DNA from: Candidatus Rokuibacteriota bacterium
Lineage (GTDB): Bacteria; Methylomirabilota; Methylomirabilia; Rokubacteriales; JACPHL01
Reading direction: 5' to 3'
Assembly: GCA_016188625.1 (NCBI GenBank)
Contig: JACPHL010000181.1
Location: 1-8,879 of the forward strand
DNA: 8,879 bases
How positions within the stretch are numbered: the stretch's first letter is position 1; each line of letters starts with the position of its first letter. The translations under genes and the position numbers were made by a program. Positions 1 to 5,773 of this stretch are shown piece after piece. The notes under the pieces were generated by a model. The model searched no databases. It was given only the letters and a program-made list of their open reading frames with translations, and was not told the DNA's origin.

Positions 1-62
1 AGCCGGCTGGGGTTGTCCTCCCAGCGTGCCGGCTTCCCGCGGACGGGGCAGGGGAATCCGTG

Positions 63-91
63 TTGAAGGGAGGGTCGGGTCACGCGATAAT
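63..91 (+). promoter_or_regulatory. Possible sigma70-type promoter reading into repeat copy 1
   Basis: TTGAAG (63-68), a 17-base spacer, then GATAAT (86-91): 4/6 and 5/6 matches to the sigma70 consensus. It lies in a locally AT-richer patch and points at the three-hairpin element, against the minus-strand receiver gene. No gene follows downstream on this strand, so a transcript would be non-coding or antisense. The second element copy has no comparable box on its matching side, which argues against the promoter being part of the element. A TATGAT-like box on the other strand lacks a -35 partner. Low confidence. Confidence 0.3.
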
Positions 92-113
92 CATACCACG
101 CCGATCCCGGCCC

Positions 114-137
114 GGAGGGGCTCCTAGGAGCCCCTCC
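114..137. repeat. Perfect 24-bp palindrome at the left edge of repeat copy 1
   Basis: The segment is its own reverse complement (12-bp half-site GGAGGGGCTCCT), so single-stranded DNA or RNA could form a hairpin of about 10-11 bp. It overlaps the first 13 bases of the interspersed element. No T-run follows on either strand, so it does not look like a standard intrinsic terminator. In the second element copy the matching outer region is not a long palindrome, so this feature is specific to this copy. It could be a protein-binding site or part of an insertion boundary. The palindrome is seen directly; its role is unknown. Confidence 0.6.
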
Positions 138-272
138 GCGCAAGGCTGTGCGGCTCGCGCGCTCTGACCCTCGGCGCGCGGAGGGATGGTCCGCTCCGGG
201 CGCGGGCTTGCCCGCGCAACCTTGGGGGGAGGTTCGGAAGGGGGGCGTCAGCCCCCCTCCGAGGCAGCTAGC
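125..272 (+). repeat. Interspersed three-hairpin element, copy 1
   Basis: This 148-bp segment matches the reverse complement of 7052-7199. The inner 128 bp (145-272) is about 90% identical by eye with two single-base gaps; the outer 20 bp is weaker but in register. Three hairpins can form: H1 with arms 156-163 and 173-180 (8 bp, 9-base loop); H2 with arms 200-206 and 211-217 (7 bp, CTTG loop); H3 spanning 233-263 (8 bp of AGGGGGGC/GCCCCCCT, a bulged A, then 5 bp). Differences from copy 2 mostly fall in loops or make G-T wobbles, so pairing survives. The last bases hold the stop codon (268-270) of the minus-strand receiver gene. It could be a REP/BIME-like or MITE-like repeat or a structured RNA; no T-run follows H3. 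Confidence 0.85.
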
Positions 273-594
273 GAAGGGCGTCCACGAAGGCGTAGAAGAG
301 GGGGAGGGGGATGGGCTTGGGGAGCACGAGGCAGACGCCGTGCCGCCTGGCGGTGGCGACGCGGGAGCTGAGGAGGACGGTCGGCAGCTCCCTCGACCAC
401 CGGCGGATCAGCTCGCGGTGGGGAGTCCCCTCCGGCAGGTCGTCCGCATCCACGACCAGGAGCTGGGTGGCGGCTCCCCGGAGGTCGTCGGGCGGGGGCC
501 AGACGGCGAGGACCTCGTCGTCGGGGAGGAGGAGGTCGCGGATCAGCTCCCGGAGCCCCGAGTCCTGGACGAGCACGAGGGCATGGAGCCCCAT
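268..594 (-). CDS. Stand-alone response-regulator receiver (REC) domain-like protein
   Basis: A 108-residue protein with the length and pattern of one CheY-like receiver domain and no output domain. An initial beta strand (LVLVQDS, residues 6-12) carries one acidic residue, D11, where receivers usually have a pair. The LLVVDADD strand places D49 at the phosphoacceptor position. LPTVLLSS supplies S76/S77 at the conserved Ser/Thr site, and LVLPKP supplies K93-P94, the conserved lysine-proline. The start ATG lies one base after the stop of the upstream winged-helix gene (TGAGATG), suggesting translational coupling; no clear ribosome site is visible. The pair may be a response regulator split into output and receiver chains. 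The reduced acidic pocket makes phosphorylation uncertain. The stop codon falls inside repeat copy 1. The family call rests on motif pattern only. Confidence 0.65.
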   Translation of the reverse strand: MGLHALVLVQDSGLRELIRDLLLPDDEVLAVWPPPDDLRGAATQLLVVDADDLPEGTPHRELIRRWSRELPTVLLSSRVATARRHGVCLVLPKPIPLPLFYAFVDALR

Positions 595-595
595 C

Positions 596-886
596 TCAAG
601 CCCCGGGCCGACCGAGCCGGACCTCCACCAGGGCGCGGCGGGTCATCGGGGCGGTCACCAACCCCTTCCGGGCGAGCCCGCGCCAGGCGCGGTCGAGCCG
701 GGTCGCGGTGAGGCCCAGCCGGTGGCGCAGGCGGCCCCGCGAGACCCGGTACCGTCGCCGGAGATCGGGGACCATCAGCACCAGGTAGAGGTAGAGGGTC
801 AGCTCGTCGCGCGTCATGGTCCGGAGCAAGTCGCTGGCGGCCAGCGCCCGGATGTAGGAGAGCCTGGAGCGGCCGACCCGTCCCAT
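596..886 (-). CDS. Small winged-helix/HTH-like protein, coupled to the receiver gene
   Basis: A 96-residue basic protein if begun at the ATG at 886; a GTG at 910 would add 8 residues. I prefer ATG 886 because a good promoter (924-896) overlaps the GTG, whose codon would be upstream of the expected transcript start. No clear Shine-Dalgarno is seen for either. The body MTRDELTLYLYLVLMVPD, then a basic stretch, then RLGLTATRLDRAWRGLARKG and LVTA resembles a winged-helix domain: a first helix starting at TRDEL, a recognition region around LTATRLDRAWRGL, and a wing after GLVTA. It is probably DNA-binding. It lies one base upstream of the receiver gene and is divergent from the XRE regulator, so all three may share control. 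I do not recognise a named family. Confidence 0.6.
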   Translation of the reverse strand: MGRVGRSRLSYIRALAASDLLRTMTRDELTLYLYLVLMVPDLRRRYRVSRGRLRHRLGLTATRLDRAWRGLARKGLVTAPMTRRALVEVRLGRPGA

Positions 887-895
887 CCGAGGTCG

Positions 896-924
896 AGGAT
901 AAATAGTCACTCAAAAGTTGTCAA
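896..924 (-). promoter_or_regulatory. Promoter for the wHTH-receiver gene pair
   Basis: On the minus strand, TTGACA (924-919, 6/6) is followed by a 17-base spacer and TATCCT (901-896, 4/6). Transcription would begin near 889-890, only a few bases before the preferred ATG at 886, giving a leaderless or nearly leaderless mRNA. This fits the lack of a ribosome-binding site. The box lies inside the AT-rich operator-like region shared with the XRE gene. Confidence 0.55.
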
Positions 925-936
925 TACAATGACTAT
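903..936. promoter_or_regulatory. Candidate operator between divergent regulator genes
   Basis: An exact 7-bp inverted repeat, ATAGTCA (903-909) and TGACTAT (930-936), is separated by 20 bases. Between the arms lies a smaller near-palindrome, TTGTCAA (918-924), which includes the minus-strand -35 box. The stretch of about 898-944 is sharply AT-rich against a very GC-rich background. The right arm runs into TATATAT (934-940), a possible -10 for the XRE gene, and TACAAT (925-930) is another; neither has a convincing -35. The layout suits binding by a dimeric regulator, plausibly the XRE protein itself, controlling both directions. The repeat is seen; the binding protein is inferred. Confidence 0.5.
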
Positions 937-968
937 ATATCCTTCACACGCCCTGGCCGCGCACCCTC

Positions 969-1388
969 ATGCGTGACCCGCTGGGCAAGGCCATCGGCGT
1001 CCGGCTCAGGGCGCTCAGGCTTCGCCGCGGGCTCACCCAGCGCGAGCTGGCCGGCCGGGTGGCGGGGGGGATCGATCTCTCTTATGTGGGCAAGATCGAG
1101 CGGGGGGAGCAGCTCCCGTCCCTCAAGGTCCTCCGGCGTCTGGGCGAGGTGCTCGAGGTCCCGCTCCGCCAGTTCTTCGAGGGTGGGGCCACCCCCGCGC
1201 CCGTGGACGAGGCCGACCGGCTCTGGCGCGAGGCGCGGCGGCTCCATCCTCGGGACCGGGTCCTGGCGGTCGAGCTCCTCCGGCTCGTCAACCGGCACCG
1301 GCGGGAGCGCGCGGCCCGGCGCCCGGTCGCCCGGGTGGCCGAGCCCGGCCGGCGCTACCGGCGCCGGCGCGGCCCCGGGCGGTCGTGA
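969..1388 (+). CDS. XRE-family helix-turn-helix transcriptional regulator
   Basis: A 139-residue protein with an N-terminal Cro/C1-type HTH at about residues 10-70. Helix 1 is IGVRLRALRLRRGLTQ; TQRELAGRVA forms helix 2; LSYVGKIERGEQLPSL carries the recognition helix and the typical IERGE-x-x-PS signature; LRRLGEVLEVPLRQFF completes the fold. The rest (about 75-139) is Arg-rich and has no ligand-binding or peptidase domain that I recognise, so the effector, if any, is unknown. The ATG at 969 lacks a clear ribosome site. It is divergent from the wHTH/receiver pair across an inverted-repeat control region, which suggests autoregulation and control of the neighbours. It also lies about 200 bp upstream of the pyrophosphatase operon, whose promoter carries a different inverted repeat. 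Confidence 0.85.
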   Translation: MRDPLGKAIGVRLRALRLRRGLTQRELAGRVAGGIDLSYVGKIERGEQLPSLKVLRRLGEVLEVPLRQFFEGGATPAPVDEADRLWREARRLHPRDRVLAVELLRLVNRHRRERAARRPVARVAEPGRRYRRRRGPGRS

Positions 1389-1414
1389 CGCCCCGACGGC
1401 CCGTGCGGCGAGGT

Positions 1415-1430
1415 TGAGAAAAATTTCTCA
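1415..1430. promoter_or_regulatory. 16-bp inverted repeat next to the pyrophosphatase-operon promoter
   Basis: TGAGAAA (1415-1421) and TTTCTCA (1424-1430) form an exact 7-bp dyad with two central A bases, ending one base before the -35 box of the next promoter. A two-base centre is too short for an RNA loop and the stem is AT-rich, so a DNA-binding site is more likely than a terminator for the XRE gene. The position just upstream of -35 suits an activator or a repressor that blocks polymerase. I do not recognise the motif as a known regulator box. Confidence 0.45.
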
Positions 1431-1459
1431 TTGACCTTCCCGGGCTTTTCGGCTAGAAG
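1431..1459 (+). promoter_or_regulatory. Promoter of the pyrophosphatase operon
   Basis: TTGACC (1431-1436, 5/6), a 17-base spacer, and TAGAAG (1454-1459, 4/6). The inferred start near 1466 gives a leader of about 120 bases before the ATG at 1588. No riboswitch consensus is recognised in that leader. No other promoter of similar quality is seen before 6480, so this probably drives all five genes. Confidence 0.5.
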
Positions 1460-1587
1460 TAGCGAGGCGGTTCTGCCCTTTCGTCCGAGGCGTATGAAGG
1501 CCGGCGCCCCAACGACGTGTTCGGCGATCCGCGTGTCCCCATGCCATCCTGCCGACCCGGGAGGTCCCCTGAGGAGGAGATGACGGT

Positions 1588-3558
1588 ATGAACTGGATCT
1601 GGCTCGCGCCCCCGGCGGGTCTCCTGGGCCTGGGTCTCGCCCTCGCCATCCAGCGGGCCGTCCTGGCCCGCCCGGCCGGGACCGGGGCGATGATCGAGAT
1701 CTCCGAGGCGATCCACACCGGCGCCATGGTCTTCCTCCGCAAGGAGTACACCGTCCTCGCCGGCTTCATCGTGATCGTCGCCGCCCTGCTGGCCGCCATC
1801 AGCCCGTTCACCGCGTTGAGCCCCTTCACCCCGCTGGCCTTCATCGCCGGGGCCGTCTCCTCGATGCTGGCCGGCTTCATCGGGATGAATGCGGCCACCC
1901 GGGCCAACGTCCGCACGGCCAACGCCGCCGCCAAGGAGGGGCGGGACCGGGCGCTGTCGGTGGCCTTCTACGGCGGCTCGGTCATGGGCCTCTCGGTGGC
2001 GAGCCTGGGGCTCCTGGGGCTGGGGGTCTTCTACCTCAGCTTCCCCGACCCCGTGGTCATCAGCGGCTTCGCCATGGGGGCCTCGTCCATCGCCCTCTTC
2101 GCCCGCGTCGGGGGCGGGATCTACACCAAATCGGCCGATGTCGGAGCCGACCTGGTGGGGAAGGTCGAAGCCGGGATCCCCGAGGACGATCCCCGCAACC
2201 CGGCGGTCATCGCGGACAACGTGGGGGACAACGTGGGGGACGTGGCCGGGATGGGCGCGGACCTCTTCGAGTCCTACGTGGGCTCGGTGGTCGCGGCGAT
2301 TGCCATCGGGGCCACGCTGGACGACCCCGTGCGGTGGATGACCCTGCCCCTCGCGATCGTCATGGCGGGCCTGGTCGCCTCCGCGATCGGGATCGGGGCC
2401 ATGGGCGTCCTCCAGCGCATGGACCCTCAGGCGGCCCTCCGTAACGCGACCTACATCGCGGGCGGGCTCCTCGTCATCGCCGCCTTCGTCATCGTCCGGG
2501 CCTACGGGGTGGGGCTCGCCCCCTTCTGGGCCATCGTCTCCGGGCTCATCGCCGGGGTCCTGATCGGGCTCCTCACCGAGTTCTACACCTCGGGCCCCCC
2601 CATCCGCCGGATCGCGGAGGCCTCCCAGACCGGCGTGGCCACCAACATCATCTCGGGGCTGGCCACGGCCATGGAGTCCACGGTCCTGCCCGTCCTGGCC
2701 ATCTGCGCGGCCATCTTCGTGGCCTTCCAGACCAACGGCCTCTACGGGATCGCCCTGGCGGGGGTGGGGATGCTGGCCACCATCGGGATCACCATGTCGG
2801 TGGACGCCTACGGCCCCATCGCCGACAACGCAGGGGGGATCGCCGAGATGGCCCACCTCGGTCCCGAGGCCCGCCAGATCACCGACCGCCTCGACGCCCT
2901 GGGGAACACCACGGCGGCCATCGGGAAGGGGTTCGCCATCGGCTCCGCGGCCCTGACCGCCCTGGCGCTCTTCTCCGCCTACACCCGGACCGTGGGCCTC
3001 CAGAGCATCGACCTGACCCAGGCCCGGGTCATCATCGGCATCTTCCTGGGCGGGATCATCCCCTTCCTGGTCGCTGCCCTCACCATGAAGGCGGTCGGAC
3101 GGGCCGCCTTCCGGATGGTCCAGGAGGTCCGCCGCCAGTTCCGGGAGATCAAGGGGCTCATGGAGGGGACGGCCAGACCCGACACCGCCCGCTGCGTGGA
3201 CATCGCCACCGGGGCGGCGCTCAGGGAGATGATCGCCCCCGGGGTGACGGCCGTCATCGTCCCCCCGCTCATCGGCTTCGCCCTGGGGCCCGAGGCCCTC
3301 GGCGGCCTCCTGGCCGGCGCGACGGTCGTCGGCGTCTTCCTGGCCCTCATGATGGCCAACGCCGGCGGGGCGTGGGATAATGCGAAGAAGTACATCGAGG
3401 CCGGGAACCTGGGGGGGAAGGGCTCTGCCACGCACAAGGCCGCGGTGGTCGGCGACACCGTGGGCGACCCGTTCAAGGACACCTCGGGGCCCTCGATGAA
3501 CATCCTGATCAAGCTCATGTCGGTGGTCTCGCTCGTGATCGCCCCCCTCCTGGCGTAG
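1588..3558 (+). CDS. hppA: Membrane-bound ion-pumping pyrophosphatase, K+-dependent type
   Basis: Hydrolyses pyrophosphate to two phosphates in the inner membrane and uses the energy to export H+ or Na+. The protein has 656 residues, near the short end for the family, with many hydrophobic helices. The catalytic loop [18 protein letters not shown] starts at D184 (K192) and continues through [20 protein letters not shown] (D210, D214, D218, D225, E228). The C-terminal loops show DNAKK (597-601) and [18 protein letters not shown] (615-632). [10 protein letters not shown] (439-448) has alanine at 443 and glycine at 446, where K+-independent pumps have lysine and threonine, so K+ dependence is predicted. 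Glutamate in DLFES is at the site used by Na+-pumping members but is not exclusive to them, so the ion stays open. GAGGAGGAG (1571-1579) sits 8 bases before the ATG. First gene of the operon. Confidence 0.97.
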   Translation: MNWIWLAPPAGLLGLGLALAIQRAVLARPAGTGAMIEISEAIHTGAMVFLRKEYTVLAGFIVIVAALLAAISPFTALSPFTPLAFIAGAVSSMLAGFIGMNAATRANVRTANAAAKEGRDRALSVAFYGGSVMGLSVASLGLLGLGVFYLSFPDPVVISGFAMGASSIALFARVGGGIYTKSADVGADLVGKVEAGIPEDDPRNPAVIADNVGDNVGDVAGMGADLFESYVGSVVAAIAIGATLDDPVRWMTLPLAIVMAGLVASAIGIGAMGVLQRMDPQAALRNATYIAGGLLVIAAFVIVRAYGVGLAPFWAIVSGLIAGVLIGLLTEFYTSGPPIRRIAEASQTGVATNIISGLATAMESTVLPVLAICAAIFVAFQTNGLYGIALAGVGMLATIGITMSVDAYGPIADNAGGIAEMAHLGPEARQITDRLDALGNTTAAIGKGFAIGSAALTALALFSAYTRTVGLQSIDLTQARVIIGIFLGGIIPFLVAALTMKAVGRAAFRMVQEVRRQFREIKGLMEGTARPDTARCVDIATGAALREMIAPGVTAVIVPPLIGFALGPEALGGLLAGATVVGVFLALMMANAGGAWDNAKKYIEAGNLGGKGSATHKAAVVGDTVGDPFKDTSGPSMNILIKLMSVVSLVIAPLLA

Positions 3559-3560
3559 CG

Positions 3561-4196
3561 ATGGAGGTCATCGCCGGGGCCTTCGCCCTCCTCCACGGCC
3601 TTTACGGCTGGACCGTTTCATGGGCCGGGAGCCCGTACGGGGTCTGGGCCCTGGCCGCCATCGCCTTCGCCGAGTCCTCCGTCTTCCCCGTCCCGCCCGA
3701 TGTCCTGCTGATCGCCCTCTGCCTGGGGAATCCCGCCGGGGCCCTCGGGTACGCGGCGGCCTCGACAGCGGGCTCGGTCCTGGGGGGAATGGCCGGCTAC
3801 GGGATCGGCTACGGGGGCGGGCGGCCGATCATGGAGCGGCTCTTCTCCCACGCGAAGGTCCAGCGCGTCCACGACGCCTTCCAGCGCTACGAGGCCTGGG
3901 CGGTGGCGATCGCCGGCTTCACCCCCATCCCCTACAAGGTCTTCACCATCGGGGCGGGGGTCTTCTACGTGGACTTCAAGGTCTTCGTCCTGGCCTCGGT
4001 GCTGAGCCGGGGCGCCAGGTTCTTCCTGGTCGCCGGGCTGCTCTACGCCTACGGCGACCCCGTCAGGGCCTTCATCGAGCGGTACTTCGAGGTCCTGACC
4101 GTGGTCTTCGTCGCGCTCCTCCTCGCCGGCTTCGTCGTGTTGCGGCGTGTCGGCTCCCGCGCGGCCCGGGGCGCGGCCACGACTCCCGGGCGTTGA
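3561..4196 (+). CDS. DedA/YqaA-family (VTT domain) integral membrane protein
   Basis: A 211-residue membrane protein of the DedA superfamily. The re-entrant loop signature [15 protein letters not shown] holds the conserved acidic residue E38 with D47. [15 protein letters not shown] (119-133) is the second conserved loop, in the form seen in YqaA-like members, and is followed by SRGARFFL with conserved basic residues. Hydrophobic segments lie at about 28-36, 58-80, 111-135, 140-160 and 177-196. Characterised DedA proteins act as undecaprenyl-phosphate flippases or affect membrane potential and lipid homeostasis, and need the ion gradient. The exact substrate here is not visible. The ATG is two bases after the pyrophosphatase stop with no strong ribosome site, so translation is probably coupled. 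Confidence 0.88.
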   Translation: MEVIAGAFALLHGLYGWTVSWAGSPYGVWALAAIAFAESSVFPVPPDVLLIALCLGNPAGALGYAAASTAGSVLGGMAGYGIGYGGGRPIMERLFSHAKVQRVHDAFQRYEAWAVAIAGFTPIPYKVFTIGAGVFYVDFKVFVLASVLSRGARFFLVAGLLYAYGDPVRAFIERYFEVLTVVFVALLLAGFVVLRRVGSRAARGAATTPGR

Positions 4197-4207
4197 GGGA
4201 GGTAGGG

Positions 4208-4825
4208 ATGTTCCGTCTGGTCCCCCGTCGCGAGGACTTCTACGACATGTTCGAGCGGCAGTCCACGACCATCGTCGAATCCGCTCGGCTGTTGCGCGGG
4301 CTCATCTTCGACTTCGCCGACGCCCCCGCCAAGGCCCAGGCCATCAAGGAGCTGGAGCACGCGGGCGACGTCATCACCCACGAGATCATCAAGAAGATCA
4401 ACACCACCTTCGTGACCCCCATCGACCGCGAGGACATCTACGCCCTCGCCAGCCGGCTGGACGACGTCCTCGACCTTATCGAGGCGGTGTCGGATCGGCT
4501 CGTCCTCTACAAGATCAAGGAGCCGACCTCGGGGGCCCGGGCCATGGCCGAGGTGATCGTGAAGACGGCCGAGGAGACCGACCGGGCGGTCCGGCGCCTC
4601 CGGAAGATGAGCCCCTTCTACCACCAGCACTGCGTGGAGGTGAACCGGCTCGAGAACGAGGCCGACCGGCTCCTCAAGGACTACCTGGCGGTCCTCTTCG
4701 AGAACCACTACGATCCCATCGACGTCATCAAGTGGAAGGAGCTGTACGAGACCATGGAGGGGATCACGGACCGCTGCGAGGACGTCGTCAACGTCATCGA
4801 GGGCATCATGCTGAAGAACGCCTGA
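4208..4825 (+). CDS. DUF47 family protein (PhoU-like, phosphate-transport associated)
   Basis: A 205-residue all-helical soluble protein of the DUF47/PhoU-like family. The start MFRLVPRREDFYDMFERQ is typical of the family. Acidic motifs ELEHAGDVITHEIIKKIN and IDREDIYALASRLDDVLDLI, then RLENEADRLLKDYLAVLFEN and the C-terminal LYETMEGITDRCEDVVNVIE, form the two related three-helix halves whose acidic residues bind metal ions in PhoU-type folds. Family members usually sit beside and modulate low-affinity PiT phosphate transporters; no PiT gene follows here. GAGGGAGG (4195-4202) sits 5 bases before the ATG. The gap from the DedA stop is 11 bases. Its place in an operon that produces phosphate from pyrophosphate suggests a role in phosphate sensing or export control, which is inference. 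Confidence 0.9.
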   Translation: MFRLVPRREDFYDMFERQSTTIVESARLLRGLIFDFADAPAKAQAIKELEHAGDVITHEIIKKINTTFVTPIDREDIYALASRLDDVLDLIEAVSDRLVLYKIKEPTSGARAMAEVIVKTAEETDRAVRRLRKMSPFYHQHCVEVNRLENEADRLLKDYLAVLFENHYDPIDVIKWKELYETMEGITDRCEDVVNVIEGIMLKNA

Positions 4826-4837
4826 GGTCGCCGACCG

Positions 4838-5773
4838 GTGTCGCGTCGCCGCCGTCGGGCCCCCCCCGTCCCCGCCGCTCTCCGGTGGACCGACGGCGTC
4901 CTGGCGCGGCTCGTCGAGGCCGTGGCGAAGGGCGTGGGACGGCTCCCCCCGGCCACGGCGGACCGGCTCGGACGCGGGCTCGGCGCCCTCGCCTACCGCT
5001 GCCTCGGGCGACGCCGCGCGATCGCCCTGCAGAATCTGGCCATCGCCTTCGGGGACCGGGCTCCCGGGGAGTTGCGCGACCTGGCCCGGCGGAGCTTCCA
5101 GCACCTCGGCGTTACCGCCGCCGAGTGCTGCCGGCTCTTCTTCGGGCCGCCCGGGCTCCTCCTCGGGCGGGTCCAGGTCGAGGGGCTCCCGCACCTCAAG
5201 GCGGCCATGGCCCAGGAGCGGGGGGCCCTGCTCCTCTCCGCCCACTTCGGGAACTGGGAGCTCCTGGCCGCGGCCCACGTCCTCACGGGCTACCCCCTGA
5301 GCGTGGTGATCCGTCCGCTGGACAGCCCCGCCCTGGAGGCCGTGCTGGCACGGTGCCGGGAGGGGGTCGGGCTCCAGCTTATCCCCAAGCGCGAGGCCCT
5401 GCGGGGGGTGGTGACGGCCCTGGCGCGGGGTGGGATGGTGGGGGTCCTCCTGGACCAGAACGCGACCCTCCACGAAGGGGTCTTCGTCCCCTTCTTCGGT
5501 CGCCTCGCCTCCACCTCCAAGGGGCTCGCGCTCCTGGCGCAGAAGACCGGGGCCCCGGTTGTGCCGGTCCTCATCCGTCGCGAGCCGGACGGGACCCATC
5601 GCGTGACGGTCGACCCGCCGGTTCCGCTCCAGCAGTCGGGCGATCGCGAGGCGGACGTCCTGGCGAACACGGCCGCCTTCACGCGGATCATCGAACGCCA
5701 CGTCCTGGCCCATCCGGAGCAGTGGTTCTGGGTCCACCGGCGCTGGAAGACCCGGCCCCCCGACGAGGGATGA
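4838..5773 (+). CDS. LpxL/HtrB-type lipid A acyltransferase (LPLAT superfamily)
   Basis: A 311-residue inner-membrane-associated acyltransferase, the usual length for LpxL/LpxM. It carries the HX4E catalytic motif in SAHFGNWELL (H136, E141). LLDQNATLHEGVFVPFFG (D206, Q207, N208) matches the family's second block, and the C-terminal PEQWFWVHRRWKTRP is the hallmark tail. Members transfer a secondary acyl chain to lipid A precursor; related enzymes acylate phosphatidylinositol mannosides in actinobacteria, which the context does not suggest. The basic N-terminus is followed by an amphipathic helix (about 17-37). The start is GTG at 4838, with TGAGGT (4823-4828) 9 bases upstream and overlapping the DUF47 stop. 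The stop overlaps the next start (ATGA). The exact substrate and acyl chain cannot be told from sequence. Confidence 0.9.
   Translation: MSRRRRRAPPVPAALRWTDGVLARLVEAVAKGVGRLPPATADRLGRGLGALAYRCLGRRRAIALQNLAIAFGDRAPGELRDLARRSFQHLGVTAAECCRLFFGPPGLLLGRVQVEGLPHLKAAMAQERGALLLSAHFGNWELLAAAHVLTGYPLSVVIRPLDSPALEAVLARCREGVGLQLIPKREALRGVVTALARGGMVGVLLDQNATLHEGVFVPFFGRLASTSKGLALLAQKTGAPVVPVLIRREPDGTHRVTVDPPVPLQQSGDREADVLANTAAFTRIIERHVLAHPEQWFWVHRRWKTRPPDEG

Noticed and set aside
1-94. Hairpin-rich left edge considered as a tRNA, cobalamin riboswitch, SRP or RNase P fragment
   Set aside because: AGCCGGC/GCCGGCT and CTGGG/CCCAG arms exist, but no conserved core of any of these RNAs could be matched. A short GTG-started open frame on the minus strand also runs off the edge without support.
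148-711. Long plus-strand open frame across the repeat and the wHTH/receiver genes
   Set aside because: It opens inside repeat copy 1 and has low-complexity Arg/Gly/Pro-rich composition with no domain. The opposite strand encodes recognisable receiver and wHTH patterns with a linked junction.
596-910. GTG start at 910 for the wHTH gene
   Set aside because: The TTGACA-17-TATCCT promoter would start transcription downstream of it, and there is no ribosome site. The ATG at 886 fits better, though the GTG is not excluded.
1453-3435. A 660-codon open frame on the minus strand opposite the pyrophosphatase
   Set aside because: Long antisense frames are expected opposite GC-rich genes. Its product is a low-complexity Gly/Asp/Arg/His-rich chain, while the plus strand has all pyrophosphatase motifs.
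4049-5737. A 562-codon minus-strand open frame under DUF47 and the acyltransferase
   Set aside because: Low-complexity antisense shadow; the sense strand carries conserved DUF47 and LpxL-type motifs.
4147-5769. Upstream extension of the secreted-protein frame back to 4147
   Set aside because: The frame stays open by chance through DUF47 and the acyltransferase. A signal peptide begins at ATG 5770, which overlaps the acyltransferase stop.
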